8,048 nt of DNA from Bryobacterales bacterium (lineage in GTDB: Bacteria > Acidobacteriota > Terriglobia > Bryobacterales > Bryobacteraceae), in NCBI GenBank assembly GCA_003517725.1, contig DOZZ01000293.1, positions 566 through 8,613 on the forward strand, in the 5' to 3' direction. Shown here in pieces: positions 1-5,120 of the stretch (positions within the stretch are counted from its first letter, which is position 1; every line of letters starts with the position of its first letter). The notes under the pieces were generated by a model. It was not told the origin of the DNA and ran no database searches. It saw nothing but the letters and a program-made list of their open reading frames with translations. The translations under genes and the position numbers were made by a program.

Positions 1-1386
1 GCGGTGCAGTTCAGCGCGAGTTGCATGCAGCGCCCGATCTTCGGCGACATGAACTTCCGGTCCAACGGCAAGAGCGAGGACTGCCTTTATTTGAACGTGT
101 GGACGCCGGCCAAGTCGGCTAAGGAAAAGCTGCCCGTGATGGTTTACTTTTTCGGCGGCGGCTTTGTGGCGGGCGACGGCTCGGAGCCGCGCTATGACGG
201 CGAGAGCATGGCCGCGAAAGGCATCGTGGCGGTCACGATGAATTACCGGCTGGGCCTGTTCGGATTTTTCGCGCATCCCGAGCTGACGCGCGAATCGCCA
301 CATCACGCTTCGGGCAACTACGGCTTGCTGGACCAGAACGCTGCCCTGCTGTGGGTACAACGCAACATCGCGGCGTTTGGCGGCGATCCGCGGCGCTTGA
401 CGATCGCGGGCGAATCGGCGGGCTCGTTTTCCGTCAGCGCGCAGATGGCGTCGCCCTTGTCGAAGGATTTGATTCACGGAGCCATCGGCGAGAGCGGATC
501 GATGCTGTCGAGGAAGCCGACGACAACGCTGGCCGAGGGCGAGCAGGAAGGCGTCAAGCTGGCCGCCAGCCTGGGTGCTACCTCGCTCGCGGCGCTACGC
601 GCGCTATCGACCGAGCGGTTGTATGAGGCCATGAACACGCCGCCGGGGCGGCTGCCGCTGCTTGTCGACGGTTATTTTTTACCGGAGTCTCCGGCCGCGA
701 TTTACGGCGCCGGCCGGCAGGCTCGCGTGCCGCTGCTGGTGGGATGGAATTCCGAGGAGATGAGCGGGCGGTCGCTGCTGGGGAAAGTCGAGCCCACGCC
801 GGAGAATTACGAGAAGACGGTGCGCAAGCTTTATGGCGAGCATGCCGGCGAGATTTTGAAGCTCTACCCGGCGTCGAGTAGCGAGCAGGTGCTTGAGTCG
901 TCCACGGCACTGGCGAGCGACCGGTTTCTGGGCTACAGCACGTGGAAATGGTTCGACCTGCATCGGAAAACATCGGGCCAGCCGGTATACCGATATTTCT
1001 ATGCGCGGGCGAGGCCGCCGATGAACGCGTCGATGGGCGATGCCGTGCCGGGGCTGGCGGGTGGCGTCATCAAAGGTCCGCAAGCCAAGGCCAACGCCGT
1101 GCCGCCGGCGCGGGGCGCGGTGCATTCCGCGGAGATCGAGTATGCGCTGGGGAATCTGGCGACCAACAAGGTGTATGCGTGGACGCCGGACGACTACAAG
1201 ATTTCGAAGCTGATGCAGGAGTACTTCGCGAACTTCATCAAGACCGGCGATCCGAATGGGCCGGACCTGCCGGCGTGGCCGGCGGTGAAGGCTAGCGGTC
1301 CGGTGCAGGTGATGCGGCTGGACGTGGCATCGCAAGCGGAGCCGGAGCAGCACGGGGAGCGGTATGCGTTCCTGGACGGGAATTGA
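1..1386 (+). CDS. Carboxylesterase type B (alpha/beta hydrolase), 5' partial
   Basis: Ester hydrolase of the carboxylesterase/cholinesterase family; the natural substrate cannot be told. The reading frame is open to the first base of the window and the family's N-terminal section is absent, so the gene begins upstream. The GTG at 4 is only the first start-like codon inside the window. Counting from it, visible landmarks are EDCLYLNVW (25-33), the oxyanion-hole GGGF (51-54), the nucleophile elbow GESAGS with Ser138, the acid in GWNSEE (probably Glu252, equivalent to the Glu of GxNxxEG), and GAVHSAEIEYALGN with catalytic His374. The C-terminal part has the usual YFANFIKTGDPNGP...WP segment, so the 3' end is complete. 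All three catalytic residues are present, so the enzyme should be active. Family members are often secreted, but the signal region lies outside the window. Confidence 0.93.
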   Translation, partial: AVQFSASCMQRPIFGDMNFRSNGKSEDCLYLNVWTPAKSAKEKLPVMVYFFGGGFVAGDGSEPRYDGESMAAKGIVAVTMNYRLGLFGFFAHPELTRESPHHASGNYGLLDQNAALLWVQRNIAAFGGDPRRLTIAGESAGSFSVSAQMASPLSKDLIHGAIGESGSMLSRKPTTTLAEGEQEGVKLAASLGATSLAALRALSTERLYEAMNTPPGRLPLLVDGYFLPESPAAIYGAGRQARVPLLVGWNSEEMSGRSLLGKVEPTPENYEKTVRKLYGEHAGEILKLYPASSSEQVLESSTALASDRFLGYSTWKWFDLHRKTSGQPVYRYFYARARPPMNASMGDAVPGLAGGVIKGPQAKANAVPPARGAVHSAEIEYALGNLATNKVYAWTPDDYKISKLMQEYFANFIKTGDPNGPDLPAWPAVKASGPVQVMRLDVASQAEPEQHGERYAFLDGN

Positions 1387-1405
1387 ACGCAGCTCGGCCT
1401 CGAAT

Positions 1406-1436
1406 CGCTTTCCCAAAGCGTTGAAGTCTGTTCAAC
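1406..1436. repeat. Two adjacent short hairpins after the esterase stop
   Basis: Twenty bases after the esterase stop lies CGCTTT-CCC-AAAGCG (1406-1420, 6-bp perfect stem, 3-nt loop), followed directly by GTTGAA-GTCTG-TTCAAC (1420-1436, 6-bp perfect stem, 5-nt loop). The two share one base. They sit where a transcript end would be expected, but no T-run follows on either strand. A Rho-dependent end or RNA-stabilising structure is as likely as an intrinsic terminator. Confidence 0.45.
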
Positions 1437-1626
1437 AGGCGTGGATGTCCTGAGAACTGCTCCGCGGGGGCGCCCCCGAAGACTTCCGACTCTCGACTCC
1501 CCCGTAGGAACCGGCTCCATTTTTCAGGCCGGACCATCCTAGGAACCATGTAGTTGCGACGGTGTGGCGGTTATCGATTAGCAGGCGCAATTTCTGCGGG
1601 GTGCTCTCATCCAGGATGATTTTCAT
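1432..1626 (-). pseudogene. Truncated DUF5615 PIN-like toxin remnant
   Basis: The first ~37 codons (1626 down to about 1516) read as the start of a DUF5615 PIN-like protein: MKIILDES, with the early acidic residue of the fold, then HTVATTWFLGWSGLKNG, a stretch typical of this family. After GLKNGA the similarity ends and the frame runs through 26 residues of low-complexity sequence over the heptamer repeat and GC palindrome to a stop. Members are normally about 110-120 residues, so roughly the last two thirds, including the later catalytic acids, are missing. I found no continuation in the other two minus frames down to the esterase gene. The ATG overlaps the upstream antitoxin's TGA as ATGA, a usual TA arrangement. 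Family assignment is from remembered motif resemblance, not a search. The product is very unlikely to be a working nuclease. Confidence 0.72.
1465..1501. repeat. GC palindrome plus three degenerate heptamers
   Basis: A perfect 14-bp palindrome CGGGGGCGCCCCCG occupies 1465-1478. Three tandem heptamers follow at 1481-1501: GACTTCC, GACTCTC, GACTCCC (pattern GACTYYC with one deviation). They lie immediately beyond the point where the DUF5615 toxin loses family resemblance, so this simple repeat may mark the breakpoint that removed the toxin's 3' part. Confidence 0.5.
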
Positions 1627-1863
1627 GCCGCTCGCGAGGGTTCCGACGGAGGCTCCGCGCTCTTGGCGGCGAAGTCCAGCACCGCCCGCACCTGATCCCG
1701 CGTGACGTGGAAGTTCTCAAGCACTTCGTCGAGTGACGAGCTCTTTAGGTTTTCGAAGATTGCCGAGACGGGAACCCCGGGTGCCACGAAAGACCCAAGC
1801 CCCACTCACCTTTCCGGGCACGCTTTCAACGGCGGGGCACTGTGACCAATCCAGGCTTGGCAT
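1623..1863 (-). pseudogene. DUF433 antitoxin gene with a one-base frameshift
   Basis: Two minus frames together make one complete DUF433 protein of about 79 residues. From the ATG at 1863 the first frame reads MPSLDWSQCPAVESVPGKVS, then GAWVFRGTR. At the run of four C on the plus strand (1775-1778) one base is in excess, and the second frame continues VPVSAIFENLKSSSLDEVLE, then NFHVTRDQVRAVLDFAAKSAEPP to the TGA at 1623. The GTR/VPVSAIFENL join is the conserved centre of DUF433 domains, so this is a split gene. The span of 241 bases equals 80 codons plus one base. The downstream half alone could start at a GTG (1805), but would lack the conserved N-terminus. DUF433 proteins are DNA-binding-type antitoxins paired with DUF5615 toxins, which fits the truncated toxin overlapping the 3' end. 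A sequencing or assembly error in the C-run is a live alternative. Confidence 0.78.
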
Positions 1864-1924
1864 CTTTATATTCTCGCGCTATCCGAATGGATCGGCCGTC
1901 GAAGTTTTGAGAGGATCAAGTCAG
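1861..1924. promoter_or_regulatory. Possible divergent control region, DUF433 / arsC-like
   Basis: The two genes are transcribed away from each other across about 60 bp. For the plus gene, TATATT at 1867-1872 is a fair -10 element, with no clear -35; AGAGG at 1910-1914 is a Shine-Dalgarno about 10 bases before the ATG at 1925. For the minus gene, GAGAAT (1875-1870) lies six bases before its ATG, which would be a near-leaderless start. Both -10 assignments are weak. Confidence 0.3.
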
Positions 1925-2308
1925 ATGCTCAGCGTTCAAATATTCGGCGTGAAGAACTCACCGGCGACCCGTGCGGCCGAACGCTTTTTCAAGGAGCGCC
2001 GCGTTGCGATACACATGGTGGACCTGAAGCAGAAGGCCATGTCGCCCGGCGAGATCAAGCGCTTTGTCGATCGCTTCGGCTGGGCCGCGCTGATTGACTC
2101 GGAAGGCCCAGCTTATGCCGACGCCGGGCTCAAATACTTGAAAGTGTCGGATGCCGAACTGCTGCAGCGCATCGAGCGCGAGCCTAAGCTGCTGCGCTTG
2201 CCGCTGGTGCGCGCGGGCAACGCGCTGAGCATTGGGCAAGACGAAGCGGCCTGGAAGTCGATGCTTACGCCTTCTCCCGCATCGCTTCCGCGACCTTTCG
2301 CCCGATGA
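1925..2308 (+). CDS. ArsC/Spx-family protein lacking the catalytic cysteine
   Basis: A 127-residue thioredoxin-fold protein of the ArsC/Spx (YffB-like) family. The ATG at 1925 is preferred: it has AGAGG at 1910-1914, and the family match begins here at VQIFGVKNSPATRAAERFF. The frame is open further upstream, but that stretch runs over the antisense DUF433 gene and has no family features. The family pattern is G-x-K-x-C-x-x-T-R; here it is GVKNSPATR, with Ser12 where the reactive Cys sits, and the whole protein has no cysteine. The RLPLVR motif (91-96), with the family's cis-proline region, and the closing GQDEAAW (104-110) are retained. It is therefore unlikely to be an arsenate reductase; a binding or regulatory role like Spx is an inference. 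The last 14 residues (TPSPASLPRPFAR region) are atypical and read across a sequence shared with the 3' end of the downstream oxidoreductase gene, suggesting the original stop was lost. Confidence 0.82.
   Translation: MLSVQIFGVKNSPATRAAERFFKERRVAIHMVDLKQKAMSPGEIKRFVDRFGWAALIDSEGPAYADAGLKYLKVSDAELLQRIEREPKLLRLPLVRAGNALSIGQDEAAWKSMLTPSPASLPRPFAR
2208..2285. repeat. Repeat copy A: 3' end of the arsC-like gene plus oxidoreductase-like tail
   Basis: Bases 2208-2230 match 3045-3067 at 20 of 23 positions, and 2263-2285 match 3068-3090 at all 23. Between them this copy has 32 bases (2231-2262, codons for about residues 103-113 of the ArsC-like protein) that are missing in copy B. Similarity continues weakly to 2295. 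Read on the minus strand, the second part encodes AEAMREKA-stop, while copy B encodes AAAMREKA-stop, the true end of the oxidoreductase. Confidence 0.75.
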
Positions 2309-2333
2309 CCTCGGCAACACCTAAGACAATCAG

Positions 2334-2660
2334 TCATAAAGCCGGCTCAGCCTTGACGTGGAACCGGACGCCCTCTCGTCGCTGTAGAAAACTGACCACC
2401 TCGAAAAGATTGGCGGCGCGCGGATTGCCGCCAGGGCCGAACATCCGCATCAGGCTCTTCGAAGGAATACGCGTGGCCTCAGCCACCTCAATGAAGCCGA
2501 CTGTAGCGTTGATGTAATCGCGAAGGATCGTTTTCGCAGTGACGATATCGCCGCTCAGCATGGATTCGATGCCTTCGCGCAGAAGTTCCTTACGGAACTT
2601 GGGGTCGCGCTCGACACGGGAGCGGACCGTCGTTTTGAAATCGCGAGTCAGGGCCATCAC
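2334..2660 (-). CDS. HigA-like addiction-module antidote, HTH protein
   Basis: A protein of 107-108 residues resembling the 'putative addiction module antidote' DNA-binding proteins (COG3636/HigA-like). The N-terminal half is a charged helical region (FRKELLREGIESMLSGDIVTAK, about 22-43). A compact helix-turn-helix follows at about 52-94 (TVGFIEVAEATRIPSKSLMRM, then NPRAANLFEVVSFL), ending RFHV. It should neutralise the toxin encoded just upstream and bind the operon promoter. The start is either the GTG at 2660, overlapping the toxin stop as GTGA, or the ATG at 2657, sharing one base with it as TGATG. AAGGAAAGAG just upstream serves either, and I favour the ATG. Coupled translation is expected. 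It converges on the ArsC-like gene, with 25 bases between the two stops. Confidence 0.85.
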   Translation of the reverse strand: MMALTRDFKTTVRSRVERDPKFRKELLREGIESMLSGDIVTAKTILRDYINATVGFIEVAEATRIPSKSLMRMFGPGGNPRAANLFEVVSFLQRREGVRFHVKAEPAL

Positions 2661-2980
2661 TTCTCTTTCCTTCGCTTGTAATCGCGCCAGTTGGCAGCCG
2701 CGGCGCTGATATCCTGCTGCTGACGTTTCTTAGTTCCGCCGCCAAGCAAAATAACGAGGCGCTCGCCCTCTTTGCCGAAGTACACGCGGTAGCCAGGACC
2801 GAAATCAATTTTGCATTCGAAGATGCCGTATCCTACACCTTTGACGTTTGAGAAGTTCCCCCCAGCCAGGCGGGTTACGGCGGTCGTCACCTTCGCGGCG
2901 GCCTGCGGATTTAACCGATTGAACCAACTCGCGAGCGGGCTGCCACCATCTGTATCGATATACTCCCGGACGTCAATCAT
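2657..2980 (-). CDS. RelE/HigB-type toxin (addiction module killer protein)
   Basis: A 107-residue protein of the phage-derived Gp49/HigB-like, RelE-superfamily killer group (COG3657 type). Characteristic segments are SPLASWFNRL near the N-terminus, RLAGGNFSNVKGVGYGIFE (38-55), the central strand FGPGYRVYFG (60-69, with conserved Arg65), LLGGGTKKRQQQDI (78-91) and a basic tail DYKRRKEK. Length and all segments agree with an intact family member, so activity is likely; the family cleaves mRNA, usually at the ribosome. It is first in a two-gene operon with the antitoxin, the order typical of HigBA rather than RelBE. The ATG at 2980 is required by the family match, yet no Shine-Dalgarno precedes it. 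A palindrome and promoter lie directly upstream. Confidence 0.87.
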   Translation of the reverse strand: MIDVREYIDTDGGSPLASWFNRLNPQAAAKVTTAVTRLAGGNFSNVKGVGYGIFECKIDFGPGYRVYFGKEGERLVILLGGGTKKRQQQDISAAAANWRDYKRRKEK

Positions 2981-2984
2981 TCAT

Positions 2985-3012
2985 ATGGTAACATATATGT
3001 TACCGGTGTCAA
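2985..3012 (-). promoter_or_regulatory. Toxin-antitoxin promoter with 18-bp palindromic operator
   Basis: On the minus strand TTGACA (3012-3007, a perfect -35) is followed after 16 bases by TACCAT (2990-2985, 4 of 6 matches to -10). A perfect 18-bp palindrome, GGTAACATATATGTTACC (2987-3004), fills the spacer and most of the -10, as expected for an operator bound by the antitoxin or the TA complex. The -10 ends only four bases before the toxin ATG, so the start of transcription would fall at or next to the start codon. Confidence 0.72.
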
Positions 3013-3044
3013 AAAGGTCGACGGTGCTGCCGCGCTATCCATGA

Positions 3045-3090
3045 TGCGCGCCGGCAACGTGCTAAGCGCTTACGCCTTCTCCCGCATCGC
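3045..3090. repeat. Repeat copy B: remnant of an arsC-like 3' end fused to the oxidoreductase 3' end
   Basis: The 46 bases match copy A at 43 positions once 32 bases are skipped in A. The plus strand reads RAGNVLS where the ArsC-like protein has RAGNALS, so 3045-3067 is a leftover of an arsC-like C-terminus. It is joined directly to the stop region of the oxidoreductase. The two copies flank the HigB/HigA-type module with an offset of 805-837 bp. Confidence 0.72.
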
Positions 3091-4410
3091 CGCCGCGTCC
3101 CAGCGGCACACCCGCTTCTCGAAATAGCTGACGTTCGACAACAGCGCCGGGCCCGCGGCGCGGAAACCGAAGACCGGATCTTCCACCACCGGCTGGCGCG
3201 TGCGCACCGCGTGGATGAAGTTGCGGTGATGGTCCACGTGGTCGTTGTAACCCGGAGGCGGCAGATACTTGTCTTCGCTGACCGGGCGCATGCTGTCGGC
3301 GTTCATGTTCGGCTTGGGATATTTGGCGCGGTACTGCTGCATGTAGGCCTGCTGCTGCGCCTTCGAAAAGCTATCGATGGTGAAGCCGGGTTCGGCGGGG
3401 CGCGGCCGCTTAGTCACGGTCACGCCGTTGCCGATGGAGAGGACGCCGTCCGAGCCGATGAAACTGAAGCCATAGTTCTCGTTCGCGCCGTCTTCGAAAT
3501 TCACGCGCAGCGACAGCGTGAAGGCCGGGTGGTGCTCGGTCTTGCCGTAGTCGTAGAGGCCCATCATCAGGTCCGGCACGTCGCGGCCGTCCTTCCAGAA
3601 ATAGGTGCCGCCGGTCGAGTAGACGCGGTCCGGGCCGGTGGCGCCCAGGATGAAGTGCATGCCGCTGAACAAATGCACGAACAGATCGCCCGCGACGCCG
3701 GTGCCGTAGTCGCGGTAGTTGCGCCAGCGGAAGGCGCGGGTGGCGTCGAAGGGGCGCTTGGGCGCGCGGCCCAGAAAGCGGTCCCAGTCGACGGTGGCGG
3801 GCGAGGCGTCGGTCGGGATCGAATACTGCCAGGCGCCGATGGCTGAATTGCGGTCCCACCAGGCTTCGACCATGTTCAACTCGCCGATGGCGCCCTGCCG
3901 CAAAAGATCCTGAGCTTTTTTGTAGACGATGCTCGAAACGCGCTGGCTGCCCACCTGCAGGATGCGGTCCGACTTATGCCAGGCATCGATCAAAGGCTGG
4001 CCGTCGTCGAGGTGCTGGACCATGGGTTTTTCGAGATACACGTCCTTGCCGGCGGCCATGGCGTCGATGGCGATCTTCTGGTGCCAGTGGTCGGGCGTCG
4101 CGATGATCACGGCGTCCACGTCGGGTCGGGCCAGCACCTCGCGGTAATCGCGGGCCGTGAAGACATCCGCTCCGTGTTTTTCCTTGGCCCCGATCAGACG
4201 GCCCTCGTAGATGTCCGAGACGGCCACCAGCTTGACGCCGTCGGCCAGCAACGAGGATTGGGTATCGTTGCTGCCCTGAATGCCGATGCCGATGGTGGCG
4301 ACGTTAACGTGATCGTTCGGGGAGATACGGCGAGGTTGTGCTGAGGTAGTCTGCGAGGCCAGGCCGGCCAGGGCCGAGGCCTGGAGGAAATGTCTGCGGG
4401 TAGTGGACAT
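3070..4410 (-). CDS. Gfo/Idh/MocA-family oxidoreductase with Tat signal
   Basis: A 446-residue NAD(P)-dependent dehydrogenase of the Gfo/Idh/MocA family, probably acting on a sugar or polyol; the substrate is unknown. The ATG at 4410 is chosen because it begins a twin-arginine signal (TTRRHFLQ, 3-10, then ASALAGLASQTTSA) and has AGGA about 8 bases upstream. The frame is open for 53 more codons upstream, but those are Arg/Pro-rich and antisense to the FmdB-type tail. The Rossmann fold shows IGIGIQGSN (40-48) and a strand-end Asp in AVSDIYEG (63-70). The family's EKP motif is in VYLEKPM (124-130, Lys128), and the C-terminal domain has GVAGDLFVHLFSGMHF (238-253, His246). Tat export implies a periplasmic enzyme folded with its cofactor, common in Acidobacteriota and Planctomycetota. 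It lies 37 bases after the FmdB-type gene on the same strand and may share its transcript. Confidence 0.92.
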   Translation of the reverse strand: MSTTRRHFLQASALAGLASQTTSAQPRRISPNDHVNVATIGIGIQGSNDTQSSLLADGVKLVAVSDIYEGRLIGAKEKHGADVFTARDYREVLARPDVDAVIIATPDHWHQKIAIDAMAAGKDVYLEKPMVQHLDDGQPLIDAWHKSDRILQVGSQRVSSIVYKKAQDLLRQGAIGELNMVEAWWDRNSAIGAWQYSIPTDASPATVDWDRFLGRAPKRPFDATRAFRWRNYRDYGTGVAGDLFVHLFSGMHFILGATGPDRVYSTGGTYFWKDGRDVPDLMMGLYDYGKTEHHPAFTLSLRVNFEDGANENYGFSFIGSDGVLSIGNGVTVTKRPRPAEPGFTIDSFSKAQQQAYMQQYRAKYPKPNMNADSMRPVSEDKYLPPPGYNDHVDHHRNFIHAVRTRQPVVEDPVFGFRAAGPALLSNVSYFEKRVCRWDAAAMREKA

Positions 4411-4447
4411 GCCTTCTATCCTAATCCCCAGCCGCGCGGGCCAAAAC

Positions 4448-4798
4448 TTAGTTTTTACTTTTGCTGTCGCTGCTGGACGCGGGGGCCGCGGGCTTCGAAT
4501 CCGAGTTCGATTTCGAATCGCTGGCACTCTTGGTGCTCGAAGAATCGCTCGAAGCGGAGCTGCCGCCATCGGACTTCGATTCTTTGCCGGATTCTTTACT
4601 GGGATTGCTCGAATTCGACTTCTTATAGTCGGTGATGTACCAGCCGGTGCCTTTGAACTGGAGCGCCGACGTGCTGATCAGGCGATGCACGGGGCCGCTG
4701 CCGCAGGCTTCGTGCACCGTCAACGGGTCGTCGGAAAAGCGCTGCAGCTTTTCAAAATTCTGTCCGCAGGAGTCGCAATGATACTCATACAAAGGCAT
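4448..4798 (-). CDS. FmdB-type zinc-ribbon protein with Ser/Lys-rich tail
   Basis: A 116-residue protein. Residues 1-58 are the FmdB/CxxC_CxxC zinc-ribbon domain: MPLYEYHCDSCGQNFEKLQR with Cys8 and Cys11, then LTVHEACGSGPVHRLIS and the closing ALQFKGTGWYITDYK. The second zinc pair is normally CxxC; here it is His29-x-x-Cys32, so a Cys2-His-Cys site is likely. Residues 60-116 are a low-complexity tail of Ser, Lys, Asp and Asn, predicted disordered. The ATG at 4798 is the domain's invariant MPLYEY start; no strong Shine-Dalgarno is seen (AGG lies about 18 bases upstream). Proteins of this family are called putative regulators, but their function is not established. The gene is cut off from the upstream TPR gene by a terminator and is followed at 37 bases by the oxidoreductase. 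Confidence 0.88.
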   Translation of the reverse strand: MPLYEYHCDSCGQNFEKLQRFSDDPLTVHEACGSGPVHRLISTSALQFKGTGWYITDYKKSNSSNPSKESGKESKSDGGSSASSDSSSTKSASDSKSNSDSKPAAPASSSDSKSKN

Positions 4799-4823
4799 GA
4801 AAGTTTTCGTATTACCTGTTTCG

Positions 4824-4852
4824 ATCTTAGCAGCCGCCGTCTTTTGTTCTAA
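4824..4852 (-). promoter_or_regulatory. Possible promoter for the FmdB-type gene
   Basis: On the minus strand TTAGAA (4852-4847) and TAAGAT (4829-4824) are 17 bases apart, and the -10 is preceded by TG plus one base, an extended -10. Matches to consensus are 3 of 6 and 4 of 6. It lies about 25 bases before the FmdB-type ATG and after the upstream terminator, where a promoter is needed. Confidence 0.35.
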
Positions 4853-4882
4853 CTTTTGCCCGCGCCCGACGTATAAGCAGAC

Positions 4883-5113
4883 ATGAAGCTTGCGGTTGGC
4901 ATTACGGTTTTGGCGGCAGTCGCCGTGGTGGCTATGCCTCGGCTGCGCGGCGCCGGCTGCTTTCGTTTCTATTTTACTTCGATGGGCCAGGCCGATGCCA
5001 GCATGAACCCGGTACAACGGGCGCTTTTCAGTCTGCTGCTGTCCGAAGCGCGGCGCCCGGAAACGAAAAAGGGGCAGGAGCGCCGCGGCGTCCTGCCTCA
5101 TAAACAAGCCTGA
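4883..5113 (+). CDS. Small hypothetical ORF with hydrophobic N-terminus (doubtful)
   Basis: A 76-codon frame from an ATG at 4883. The first 18 residues (MKLAVGITVLAAVAVVAM) would form a transmembrane segment or signal anchor. The rest is hydrophilic apart from ALFSLLLS, and ends in a basic stretch (RRPETKKGQERR). I do not recognise it. Against it: no Shine-Dalgarno or clear promoter, and its last 50 bases coincide with the intrinsic terminator of the opposite-strand TPR gene. In its favour: codon choice is plausible for this GC-rich genome, and no minus-strand gene accounts for the space. Confidence 0.3.
   Translation: MKLAVGITVLAAVAVVAMPRLRGAGCFRFYFTSMGQADASMNPVQRALFSLLLSEARRPETKKGQERRGVLPHKQA
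5062..5097 (-). terminator. Rho-independent terminator of the TPR-protein gene
   Basis: Reading the minus strand 24 bases after the TPR stop, GGCAGGA (5097-5091) pairs with TCCTGCC (5079-5073). The enclosed CGCCGCGGCG is itself self-complementary and extends the stem with one bulged base. TTTTT then follows at 5070-5066, with TTT again after CG. The GC-rich stem plus T-run is a classic intrinsic terminator for minus-strand transcription, separating the TPR gene from the FmdB-type gene. Confidence 0.8.
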
Positions 5114-5120
5114 GATCGAA

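Noticed and set aside
679..1416. 245-codon minus-strand frame opposite the esterase
   Set aside because: Arg/Leu/His-rich antisense shadow. The plus strand encodes the esterase with its catalytic His in this stretch.
1733..1924. N-terminal extension of the ArsC-like protein by 64 residues
   Set aside because: The stretch is antisense to the DUF433 gene, has no family match, and the Shine-Dalgarno and domain start both point to 1925.
3211..3846. 211-codon plus-strand frame inside the oxidoreductase
   Set aside because: Val/Ala/His-rich antisense shadow of a clearly recognisable gene.
4411..4569. Longer start for the oxidoreductase (53 extra residues)
   Set aside because: The extra part is Arg/Pro-rich, overlaps the FmdB-type coding region in another frame, and would bury the Tat signal inside the protein.
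4799..5107. Longer start for the FmdB-type protein (103 extra residues)
   Set aside because: MPLYEY at 4798 is the invariant family start, and the extension runs through the TPR terminator.
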